Assembly (NCBI GenBank): GCA_024279285.1
Contig: JAJRRR010000266.1
Location: 1-43,505, forward strand
Reading direction: 5' to 3'
Source: Planctomycetota bacterium
Lineage (GTDB): Bacteria > Planctomycetota > Planctomycetia > Pirellulales > S012-138
DNA: 43,505 nt
Positions within the stretch are counted from its first letter, which is position 1. Each line of letters begins with the position of its first letter. Below, piece by piece: positions 28,458 to 36,723 of this stretch. The translations under genes and the position numbers were made by a program. The notes under the pieces were generated by a model. The model saw only the letters and a list, made by a program, of their open reading frames with translations, did not search any database and was not told the origin of the DNA.

Positions 28458-28483
28458 CCCATGGCTGAAGCTATGGGCTCGCC
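28458..28483 (+). repeat. hairpin repeat family 2 unit
   Basis: CCCATGGCT-GA-AGCTATGGG-CTCGCC (one G.U-compatible position). Confidence 0.8.
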
Positions 28484-28520
28484 CGGTGGATTTGCCCGCA
28501 CGCCTCAACTCGCCAACTGC

Positions 28521-28605
28521 GCGTCGAAACAAGAATCCACGCCGATCTTCACGCGCCGCAGGTCGCAGGACGCGGGTCGCAAGTCGCGAGTCGCGTCCTG
28601 CGTTT
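28521..28605 (+). repeat. dispersed intergenic repeat family 1, copy D
   Basis: gcgtcgaaacaagaatccacgccgatcttcacgcgccgcaggtcgcaggacgcgggtcgcaagtcgcgagtcgcgtcctgcg. Confidence 0.7.
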
Positions 28606-28645
28606 GGCGGGGGCTGATTTTTCTAGCTCCCGGCAAAACCCTACA

Positions 28646-30748
28646 ATGAGCACAGGCACGCCTTGGACCAAGACCATGAACCCTCGCACTAAGTCGCCGC
28701 TCCAGTTGCCGTTGACCAGTCTTCGGGGCATTGGGCCTCAAAAAGCAAGGCTCTTTGCCCAACTGGGTCTGCGCACACTTCAGCATGTGTTGTTTTACTT
28801 TCCTCGGGACTACGAAGATTGGACTCGCCGCATCCCATTGGGCAAGCTCCAGCCAGGACAAGAGGCTTTGGCCTTGGGACGCGTGGTGGATGTGGATCAA
28901 CGGGGCACGGGGCTGGGCAAACGCGTGGTAGAGCTGTTGGTGGAAGACGACACGGGTGTGCTTCGGGCCGTGTGGTTCAACACCGACTATGTGCTGCGCG
29001 TGGTTCGGCTGGGCGATTGGATCGCCTTGCAAGGCAAAGTGCGGCGCGGTCCACACGGCATGCTGGAAATGGCTCATCCCCGCGTGGAACGCATCGCCGA
29101 TCCCCAGCACCATCAGGGCCGCATCGTGCCGGTCTATCGGCTCTGCCAGGGACTGCGCCAAAGCGATGTGCAGCTTGCCGTGCGAAGCGCCTTAAGGGCC
29201 GCCGCAGGGCAGTTGGAAGACGCCTTGCCTGAGCCGTTCCGGCAACAGAAAGGACTGGTGGGCATTCAAGAAGCTTTGGAACAGATTCACTTTCCCGACG
29301 ACTATGTGCGGCTCCAACAGGCCAGACGACGATTGGTTTATCAGGAGTTGTTGGTGCTTCAGCTTGCCGTGCAGTTGCACCGGCAGCGACTTCAGCAGGA
29401 GCAGAGTGTGCCGCTGGAGGTGACCGATAAGATTGATGGCCGAATTCGGCGGCTGTTCCCTTTTCGGCTCACAGCGGGCCAGGAAGAGGCTGTGGCTCAG
29501 ATCCGGCGTGATCTGGCCCGATCGTTTCCCATGCACCGGCTTCTTCAAGGCGATGTGGGCAGTGGGAAGACGGTGGTGGCGGTGTATGCCATGCTGGTGG
29601 CCGTGGCTCACGGCTATCAGGCCGCGCTGATGGTTCCCACCGAAATTCTGGCCCAACAGCACTATCAGACCCTTCGGCGACTACTGGCCCGAAGCCGTGT
29701 GCGGCTGGAGTTGGTCTCCGGCCAACAAAGCCGCAAAGAGCGCAAGGAACTGCTGGGACGCATCAAAGCCGGCATGGTGGACCTGGTGGTGGGCACGCAA
29801 GCGCTGATCCAAGAAGATGTGCGGTTTGCCAAATTGGCCGTGGTGGTGATAGACGAACAACACAAGTTTGGAGTGCGTCAGCGAGCCCGATTGCAACAAG
29901 CCGGTCCTTGGCACCCTCACTACCTGGTGATGACCGCTACTCCCATTCCTCGGACTTTGCTCCTGACCCAATTCGGCGATTTGGATGTCTCGCTTCTGCG
30001 CGACATGCCCCCGGGAAGACAGAAAGTCCACACCTATTGGGTGGCCGAAGATCAACGCCAGCAGTGGTGGGAATTCGTCCGCAAAAAACTGGACCAAGGC
30101 CGCCAGGGATATGTGGTTGTGCCTCGGGTTCAGGGAGGATCGGTGCCCAGTGTGCAACAAGTGCTCCAACAGTTGCAGCACGGTCCCTTGAAAGGCTACC
30201 AGGTGGAAGCCATTCACGGCCGACTGCCTTCGGTCCAAAAGCAACAAATCATGCAACGCTTCGTCCAGGGGCAGACTCAAGTGCTGGTTTGCACCACAGC
30301 CATTGAAGTGGGCGTGGATGTGCCCAACGCCACCGTGTTGACCATTGAGCATGGGCATTTGTTTGGTTTGGCCCAACTTCACCAGCTTCGGGGACGGATA
30401 GGTCGGGGGCGTCATGTGGGCTACTGTGGAGTGTTTGCCCGAGCCGACACTCCCGAAGCCCAACAACGCCTGGAAGCCTTCGTGCAAATTCAGGATGGAT
30501 TCCAACTAGCCGAAGTGGATTTTCGCCTCCGAGGGCCAGGCAACATGCTGGGCACTGAGCAGCACGGGCAAGCTCCTCTATACATTGCCCGATTGCCCGA
30601 GGATCAGCCTTGGCTGGAACAAGCCCGAGAGGATGCCCAAGCCTTGTTGGCGCAAGACCCTCGGCTTCAAGACCCTCGTTGGGACCGACTGCGCCACTTG
30701 GTGCTTCGCCGCTATGGGGAAGTGATGGACTTAAGCCATGTGGGCTAG
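28646..30748 (+). CDS. recG: ATP-dependent DNA helicase RecG
   Basis: RLLQGDVGSGKTVVA, DEQHKFGVRQRARL, MTATPIPRTLLLTQFGDLDVSLLRDMPPGRQ, ATVLTIEHGHLFGLAQLHQLRGRIGRG; ORF opens at 28604, start 28646 or 28676. Confidence 0.96.
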   Translation: MSTGTPWTKTMNPRTKSPLQLPLTSLRGIGPQKARLFAQLGLRTLQHVLFYFPRDYEDWTRRIPLGKLQPGQEALALGRVVDVDQRGTGLGKRVVELLVEDDTGVLRAVWFNTDYVLRVVRLGDWIALQGKVRRGPHGMLEMAHPRVERIADPQHHQGRIVPVYRLCQGLRQSDVQLAVRSALRAAAGQLEDALPEPFRQQKGLVGIQEALEQIHFPDDYVRLQQARRRLVYQELLVLQLAVQLHRQRLQQEQSVPLEVTDKIDGRIRRLFPFRLTAGQEEAVAQIRRDLARSFPMHRLLQGDVGSGKTVVAVYAMLVAVAHGYQAALMVPTEILAQQHYQTLRRLLARSRVRLELVSGQQSRKERKELLGRIKAGMVDLVVGTQALIQEDVRFAKLAVVVIDEQHKFGVRQRARLQQAGPWHPHYLVMTATPIPRTLLLTQFGDLDVSLLRDMPPGRQKVHTYWVAEDQRQQWWEFVRKKLDQGRQGYVVVPRVQGGSVPSVQQVLQQLQHGPLKGYQVEAIHGRLPSVQKQQIMQRFVQGQTQVLVCTTAIEVGVDVPNATVLTIEHGHLFGLAQLHQLRGRIGRGRHVGYCGVFARADTPEAQQRLEAFVQIQDGFQLAEVDFRLRGPGNMLGTEQHGQAPLYIARLPEDQPWLEQAREDAQALLAQDPRLQDPRWDRLRHLVLRRYGEVMDLSHVG

Positions 30749-31626
30749 TGAAGCTCTTGCTCCAGCTTCTGCCATGCCCAAGCCAGGGCTTCTACCAGAT
30801 CGGAGGCGGTCATGGCCACTTGGCCCCAGTGGACAGCCGCCAAATCGCCGGCTTTGCCATGGACGAAGGTGGCCAATCGGGCGGCTGGGTAGGGGGGCCA
30901 ACCTTGGGCCAGCAACGCTCCCAACACTCCCGTGAGCACATCTCCACTGCCTCCGGTGGCCATGCCTGGGTTGCCGGTCAAGTTCTGGCTTATTTGCTGA
31001 CCGTCGCAGATCAAGGTGCGGTGGCCTTTGAGCACCACGACGGCCTTCCATGCCCGAGCTAGTTGAGCCACCAGGGTGCAGCGTTGGGCAAGCACTTCGC
31101 GGGTGCTGTGGCCACAGAGTCGGGCAAACTCGCCAGGGTGCGGGGTCAGCACCCGAGGAGCCGGAGCCCGAAGCGGACCAGACAGTTGAGCCAATGCGTT
31201 CAAACCGTCGGCATCCACGACCATAGGGAGAGCGATTTTGGTATAGAGCATGGAGACCAATTGGGTCAGGCCAGGGCTTTGTCCCAAGCCCGGTCCCAGG
31301 GCCACTGCGGTGGCTCGGGCAAGCAACGGCTCCAATTGTTCCAAGGCGTTTGGGGTCAGGCGTCCCTGGGAATCGCAAGCCAAGGGCCAGACCATCATGG
31401 CCGGTTCTTGAGCAGCCACGGGGGGATAGATGGCCTGGGGGACAGCTACTGAAACCAACCCGGTTCCACTTCGCAAAGCTGCCCGAGCTGCCAGTACCAC
31501 CGCTCCGGCCAGACCTTGGCTCCCCCCCACCACAAGCAAATGGCCAAAGTGCCCCTTGTGGCTTTCCGGCTCCCGAGGCTTGAGCCTTGGCACGGGCGTA
31601 TGGTCCCAAGGCACCGGATCGCTCAC
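30745..31626 (-). CDS. nnrD: ADP-dependent NAD(P)H-hydrate dehydratase (YjeF C-terminal domain only)
   Basis: GHFGHLLVVGGSQGLAGAVVLAARAALRSGTGLVSVA, LTPHPGEFARL, NPGMATGGSGDVLTGVLGALLAQG; GTG start at 31626 overlapping the larB stop; larger ORF to 32070 overlaps larB and is not used. Confidence 0.88.
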   Translation of the reverse strand: MSDPVPWDHTPVPRLKPREPESHKGHFGHLLVVGGSQGLAGAVVLAARAALRSGTGLVSVAVPQAIYPPVAAQEPAMMVWPLACDSQGRLTPNALEQLEPLLARATAVALGPGLGQSPGLTQLVSMLYTKIALPMVVDADGLNALAQLSGPLRAPAPRVLTPHPGEFARLCGHSTREVLAQRCTLVAQLARAWKAVVVLKGHRTLICDGQQISQNLTGNPGMATGGSGDVLTGVLGALLAQGWPPYPAARLATFVHGKAGDLAAVHWGQVAMTASDLVEALAWAWQKLEQELH

Positions 31627-32420
31627 TGCGTGTTCTCCTTGGAAGCAGCCGAGGAAGGGGAATTGCAGGAAGGAGTTTGTCGGGCAATCATGGCTGCCAA
31701 ATATCCGGCTTTGAACCCGGCATCTATGTTTACCACGCACACATTGGGCGCGCAACTGTTGAGCATGGTCAGCAACGGGGCCCAACCTGCAAGATGGACT
31801 CCGTAGCCCACGCTGGTGGGAACCGCTACCACCGGCACGCGTACCAGTCCCCCGACTACGCTTGGCAAGGCTCCCTCCATACCGGCGGCGACCACCACAG
31901 CTTGGGCCTGAAGGAGCTGAGGCAAGTGAGCCACGATGCGTTGAGGGCCAGCCACACCGACATCGGCGATCAGTTGGGCCGAAGCTCCCATCCACAGGGC
32001 GGTTTGCAGGGCTTCGTAGGCCACCGGTAAATCGGCCGTTCCGGCCGCAACGACCACAATCGGCCCGCATCGCACCTCACACCGACCCAAGCGAAAAGTT
32101 CGCCCCGGGGCGTGGTACTCCCCCTGGGGAAAGCGCTTATGCAACTCTTGGGCCTGTTGGGGCGAGACTCGGGTGGCCAAGGCGGTGCCGTGCTGATTGA
32201 CCAGTCGGGAAAAAATCTCGCACACCTGCTGGACCGTCTTGCCTTGGGCAAACACCACCTCCGGCCACCCACAACGCACAGGGCGATCCAGGTCCAGTTG
32301 GGCGTCCTCCCCAAGCGAAGCCACTCCGGCGGTCGCCACCTGGGCCAAAAACTGGCTCCACGACCATCCCTGCTGTTGAGCCTGTTCAATCAATCTCGCT
32401 ACCTGCTGCCAGTCCATCAC
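31623..32420 (-). CDS. larB: nickel pincer cofactor biosynthesis protein LarB
   Basis: RCGWPEVVFAQGKTVQQV, VVVAAGTADLPVAYEA, VVVAAGMEGALPSVVGGLVRVPVVAVPTSVGYG, NSCAPNVCVVNIDAGFKAGYLAAMI. Confidence 0.93.
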   Translation of the reverse strand: MMDWQQVARLIEQAQQQGWSWSQFLAQVATAGVASLGEDAQLDLDRPVRCGWPEVVFAQGKTVQQVCEIFSRLVNQHGTALATRVSPQQAQELHKRFPQGEYHAPGRTFRLGRCEVRCGPIVVVAAGTADLPVAYEALQTALWMGASAQLIADVGVAGPQRIVAHLPQLLQAQAVVVAAGMEGALPSVVGGLVRVPVVAVPTSVGYGVHLAGWAPLLTMLNSCAPNVCVVNIDAGFKAGYLAAMIARQTPSCNSPSSAASKENTQ

Positions 32421-32491
32421 AAGCTCTCAACCAAAGTGGCGAGGGTTTGGTTTTTTCTTCCAAACAGGGAAACACACCGTTTGCCAAACCG

Positions 32492-34084
32492 CTAGGAGAG
32501 TTCCTCCGGCACCAAAGGATCGTGCTGCAAAGGGTCCAGGGGAAACACCGGCCGACGCAGTCTTTGGAAAGGGAATCGCTCCAAACGGCTGGAGCACGGC
32601 CCCGGTGTGTCCACCGTAAAGCTGGCCGCAGCGATGGGATCGTAAGCCCGACGATGTGCCACGGCCGCCTTGACCACCACAAAGCGACGCTCCCGAGGCT
32701 CAATCCCCTGACTGCGCAACTGGCCCAAGTCAAACGGAGGTGTTTTCCGCGAAGTGATCAACAGCCACACATTCCCTCGTCGCACCACCAGGCAGCGGCC
32801 CATGTCCACCTCCAGACCATTCAACGCCGCCAAGTGGCTGTGGGAATCTTCCAGGCGAAATCGCCCATTGGTCTTCCGCACAAGTTCCACTTCCATCACA
32901 AGCGGTGGAGAGCAAAGCTCAGGGGCCGACAAAGCGTGCCCGCGGCTGGTTGCTTGCGACGCAGGAGAACTCTTGTGATGGTCTTCTCCGTTGGGGTTTT
33001 GTTCCTTCCCGGGACCCAAATGGATGGTGAATCGTTCCCCTGGCTGGTAGTTCCAGCCGTGTTGCACAGCCAGAGGGTCGTTGATCACGGCGGCCAGGTC
33101 GTCCACTCCCTGCTCCAGCAAGGCACGCACCACGGCGGTGCTGTTGCCCGGTGCTCCCCCACCGATGTTGTCCGAAGGCTCCACGATAACCACCGGTCGG
33201 CCCGGCTGGGCCAGAATCTGGGGAAGCATTTCTTCCAAAGAAGGTGGAACCCGATTCCCTTGGTGCCGCATTTTCCAAGCCATTTGGGCCAGGTGGCGAA
33301 GCTCCCGATGCAGCTTTTCTGCATCGGCAAATGCCACCGCTGAAAAGCTCACGCCGGTCCAATAAGTGTCGGCAAACGAGTATCCCCCCAGCACATTCAC
33401 CTCCGTGCCGGGAGCGTGGCTTTGGGCAATGCGTTGGGCTTGCTGGACCAGGCTGCGCATCGGTTCTTCGGCAGTGGCCGTGCCGGTGGGAGGCCAGAGG
33501 ATAGAGGTGGGCTGCCAGAGATACTGGGGCTGTTGCCCAGTGGAAAAAATCCGCTGCAACAGCTCCACCGCCCGATGGCCGGTTTGAGCCGCATCAGTAT
33601 GAGGATTGCAACGATAAGCCACCAGAGCCGTGGTCCATCGGGCCATCTCTTGGCTATGGTTGGCATGCAAGTCCAGCACTCCCACCACGGGACGCTGCTT
33701 CCAACCGGGCAGTTGCCGCAGCCGACGCAGCACTTCGCCTTCCACATCTTCGTAGCTTTCAGAAACCATGGCTCCGTGTAGCACCAACAAAGCTCCGTCC
33801 AGCCTGGGGTGCTGTTCGGTGGTGCGTTGCAGATGCTGCCAGAACAATTCCACCACTTCGTCGGCGACGGTGGCGCTGGGGGTGGCCCGAGCGTCCAGGG
33901 CCGGGACCCATTGCCAGCCCAACTCCCGACCCCGCTCCAACGCCGTTCCCAACGGCGACCCGTCCCCCAGGGCATCCAATACCTCCGCTCCCCGGCGAAT
34001 CTGAAACTGCTCCAACAGAGTCGTTTCGCCCAAGAAGGTATGGGTCTCGTGACACAATCCGGCAACGAGCACTCGGGGAGCCAT
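32492..34084 (-). CDS. M81 family metallopeptidase (microcystinase MlrC-like)
   Basis: LVAGLCHETHTF, GALLVLHGAMVSESYEDVEGEVLRRLR, VGVLDLHANHS, YRCNPHTDAAQTG, EPSDNIGGGAPGNSTAVV. Confidence 0.9.
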   Translation of the reverse strand: MAPRVLVAGLCHETHTFLGETTLLEQFQIRRGAEVLDALGDGSPLGTALERGRELGWQWVPALDARATPSATVADEVVELFWQHLQRTTEQHPRLDGALLVLHGAMVSESYEDVEGEVLRRLRQLPGWKQRPVVGVLDLHANHSQEMARWTTALVAYRCNPHTDAAQTGHRAVELLQRIFSTGQQPQYLWQPTSILWPPTGTATAEEPMRSLVQQAQRIAQSHAPGTEVNVLGGYSFADTYWTGVSFSAVAFADAEKLHRELRHLAQMAWKMRHQGNRVPPSLEEMLPQILAQPGRPVVIVEPSDNIGGGAPGNSTAVVRALLEQGVDDLAAVINDPLAVQHGWNYQPGERFTIHLGPGKEQNPNGEDHHKSSPASQATSRGHALSAPELCSPPLVMEVELVRKTNGRFRLEDSHSHLAALNGLEVDMGRCLVVRRGNVWLLITSRKTPPFDLGQLRSQGIEPRERRFVVVKAAVAHRRAYDPIAAASFTVDTPGPCSSRLERFPFQRLRRPVFPLDPLQHDPLVPEELS

Positions 34085-34125
34085 GACCGTTTCCAAGCTA
34101 GGTCTTCCGGGGGAGAACGATTGCA

Positions 34126-35427
34126 CTAAAGCTGCTTGAGCACATCATAAGCGATTTGGGCAGCTTGTTGGATGTGTTGAGGCTCATGGGCGGCTGAGAG
34201 ATACCAGATGCCTCGCCCAATCAGCCGCACGCCCCGGTCGTGCATACCGGCAACAAATCGGGCATATTTCTTCACATCGTAGCGAAGACATTCGCGCAAA
34301 TCGCGTACCTTCTCCAGTGGAGTGAACCCGGCATGAAACACTGCTCCTGGTCCTTGAACCAGCATCGGATGTCCTGCCCGATGGGAAACTTCCCGCAACA
34401 GCTCCATCAGCTCCTGGCCCAAGCGGTGCAGGCGATCCGGCACTTGCTGTTCCCGAAGCACCTTCAAGGTGGCCAAAGCCGCCGCCACCGAGGGCACTCC
34501 GGAGTTCATCGTTCCGGCGTGGATCACGGTTCCCTGGGCCAGAAGCTCCATCAGTTCCGTTTTTCCGGCCAGCACGCTGATGGGAAACCCATTGGCCAAC
34601 GCTTTGCCAAACACGGCAAGGTCCGGCGTCACACCCAACAGGGCTTGCGCCCCTCCCAAATGGACCCGAAAACCGGTTATCACTTCGTCAAAGATCAACA
34701 CAACCTGGTGCTTGGTGCACCAGCGGCGCAGTTGTTCCAGAAAGCCCGGTTCGGGAGGAATGCATCCGTTGTTGCACATCACTGGCTCGCAAATCACGGC
34801 GGCCAGTTGCGAAGCGTGCCGATCAAGCAGAGGGAAAACTACCTCCGGGCGATTCCAAGGCAAGATGAGCAGGTCTTGGGCCAGATGATCCGGCACACCC
34901 TGACTCCAGGGCACTGCCTGGGGGGCCTCCACCGGCCCTAGCTCCCCCTGCTGGCCGCTGATGCTCCAAGCCACATTGTCCAGCCAGCCGTGGTAGTGGC
35001 CTTCGAACTTGGCCACTCGGGTGCGTCCACTCCAGGCTCGGGCCAGACGCAGCGCGGCATGGACCGCTTCGCTGCCCGAGAGGGAAAACCGCACGCGTTG
35101 GGCACATGGGACAAGCTGGACCACCTGGCGGGCAAGCTCCACCTCTTCCAGGTGCCCGCCAGCATAAAGCTGCCCTTGGCGTGTGAAGTGCTCCACCTGG
35201 CGGAGCACTTCCGGATGGCTGTGGCCCAGGATCAGCGGCCCCTGGCTGAGCGTGAAGTCCAGATAGCGGTTCCCGTCCAAGTCCCAAATCCACGGACCTT
35301 CGGCCCGAGTGTAAAACAACGGATGCGGATACCCGTAACGCCGAAACTGACTAGAAACCCCTCCGGCGAGCACCTGTTGGGCTTGCTGGAACAGTTGGGC
35401 CGAGCGCTCGTAGGTGTACGGTGGCAT
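34126..35427 (-). CDS. PLP-dependent class-III aminotransferase, glutamate-1-semialdehyde aminomutase-like
   Basis: WIWDLDGNRYLDFTLSQGPLILGHSHPEV, FSLSGSEAVHAALRLARA, FDEVITGFRV, VFGKALANGFPISVLAG; RBS gaggagaag before MPPYTYE. Confidence 0.85.
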   Translation of the reverse strand: MPPYTYERSAQLFQQAQQVLAGGVSSQFRRYGYPHPLFYTRAEGPWIWDLDGNRYLDFTLSQGPLILGHSHPEVLRQVEHFTRQGQLYAGGHLEEVELARQVVQLVPCAQRVRFSLSGSEAVHAALRLARAWSGRTRVAKFEGHYHGWLDNVAWSISGQQGELGPVEAPQAVPWSQGVPDHLAQDLLILPWNRPEVVFPLLDRHASQLAAVICEPVMCNNGCIPPEPGFLEQLRRWCTKHQVVLIFDEVITGFRVHLGGAQALLGVTPDLAVFGKALANGFPISVLAGKTELMELLAQGTVIHAGTMNSGVPSVAAALATLKVLREQQVPDRLHRLGQELMELLREVSHRAGHPMLVQGPGAVFHAGFTPLEKVRDLRECLRYDVKKYARFVAGMHDRGVRLIGRGIWYLSAAHEPQHIQQAAQIAYDVLKQL

Positions 35428-35563
35428 GAGCTTCTCCTCTTGAAGCGACAAGGGGCATTATAAGCCTTACCGCTTCGGTGGCGAGCACTTGGGCAGTAGG
35501 GCCTGCCAAGATTTTGTTTTGCCATGTGCACAGCATGTGGGGGGAGTTTTAGCACTCAGCCCC

Positions 35564-35638
35564 CGGTAGGGTGCAACCTTGCCCACCGAGCCTCCGCTCT
35601 GGCAACTAAGACCGCCGGTGGTTGAAGGAAACCAGAGC
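35564..35638 (-). ncRNA. candidate structured leader upstream of the aminotransferase/M81 genes
   Basis: Two adjacent stem-loops: 35564-35588 and GCTCTGG(35596-35602)...CCAGAGC(35632-35638) with nested CAAC/GTTG and ACC/GGT pairings. Confidence 0.3.
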
Positions 35639-35859
35639 CGACGAAGAACGACCAGAAAGGCTGGGCAGGCTTGCCCCCTGGGGTCTAAAAATCCTCGCTG
35701 GCTGGAAGTTCTGTGAGGCGATTAAGTGGGCAATTTGCCCTTGGCGCGGCTATGGCTTTTTTCTTCACTTTGAGCCTCATCCACGGCCCTCTGTGAGTGA
35801 TCGGGGCATCCGGAGCCGGAAGGATCACCGGACTCGTGTGAGTTTGGGGCTAGCCGAGC

Positions 35860-36678
35860 TTACCGCCGGCGATGCTTGAGCCAATGTCGCCAGCCAAAGT
35901 AAAGAAATCCTAGCACTACCACTAAGCTAACTACCAAAGTCCAATTGGTTCGCTCAGCAAGTTCCTTGGTCGGCGTTTCAATTGCAACCTTGGGTAAAGT
36001 AAGGATACCCTCAATGTACGCTTCCGGATTATTAAGGAAGGTAATCAGCACGGCGGCCACGGCCAAGGAACCCTTGTTGCGCCAGATGAAGTCCATAGCC
36101 TCGTCGCCCCAACGCCGCAGCACGGTGATCAGCTCGTCTTGTTTCCCGACCTCTCGGGCGGTTTTCCATAGAGGGTCGCCTTGGATGATCATGGCCAAGC
36201 GCCGTGCGTTTCGGGAGGAGAGTCGGGCCATGGCTTGAGCGCCTTCTGATCCACAGCGGCGAATTACCGAGGCGGCAATGTCTCCATGGCGCACTAAGGC
36301 TTCGGCTGCTTCGTCGCCAAATTCAGCAACCAGACGCAGTCGGGAAGCTTTCCGTGCTACGGAAATACCTTCGTCGCCGTATCGCGCAAGGACTCGTGAA
36401 GCCGTTTTGCCCAAGGCACCAGCATCTTCAATGGCTTTCAGTCCAGCGGGCCCGGTCTTGCGCACGGCCTCAAACACTTCATCGCCATATTTGACAGCCA
36501 AATTGTCAATGCGTTTAGCAAGAGTCTCCACGCCTTCTCGGGCTGCCTTGGACCCGAACCGTTTTACTATCCACTCGGCTGCTTCGCGGGCGGCCTGCGA
36601 AGCTACCCCTGCCCAACTCGGAGGGGTTCCTACCAGTGTTGTCAACATCGCGATAAGGAGGATCGCATTTCGTGACAT
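35860..36678 (-). CDS. hypothetical secreted/membrane protein with GDEA-type helical repeats
   Basis: Signal peptide MSRNAILLIAMLTTLVGTPPSWA; repeated YGDE/FGDEA/RHGD/RWGDEA motifs; C-terminal TM LVVSLVVVLGFLYFGW; aaggag RBS. Confidence 0.75.
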   Translation of the reverse strand: MSRNAILLIAMLTTLVGTPPSWAGVASQAAREAAEWIVKRFGSKAAREGVETLAKRIDNLAVKYGDEVFEAVRKTGPAGLKAIEDAGALGKTASRVLARYGDEGISVARKASRLRLVAEFGDEAAEALVRHGDIAASVIRRCGSEGAQAMARLSSRNARRLAMIIQGDPLWKTAREVGKQDELITVLRRWGDEAMDFIWRNKGSLAVAAVLITFLNNPEAYIEGILTLPKVAIETPTKELAERTNWTLVVSLVVVLGFLYFGWRHWLKHRRR

Positions 36679-36723
36679 CGTGTTCTGACTCCTTACGAGC
36701 GTGAAAGTAAACCACCTGGACTT

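Noticed and set aside
28217-28483. Possible CRISPR array
   Set aside because: The conserved parts are short palindromes with variable stems and irregular spacing and orientation, without identical repeats of CRISPR length; no cas genes nearby.
30745-32070. 441-aa version of the nnrD ORF
   Set aside because: Its first ~148 codons overlap larB out of frame; homology begins after the GTG at 31626.
35564-35638. Known riboswitch or T-box
   Set aside because: No cobalamin box, T-box GGTGG..ACCGCG or other consensus I could recognise; kept only as an unclassified structured leader.
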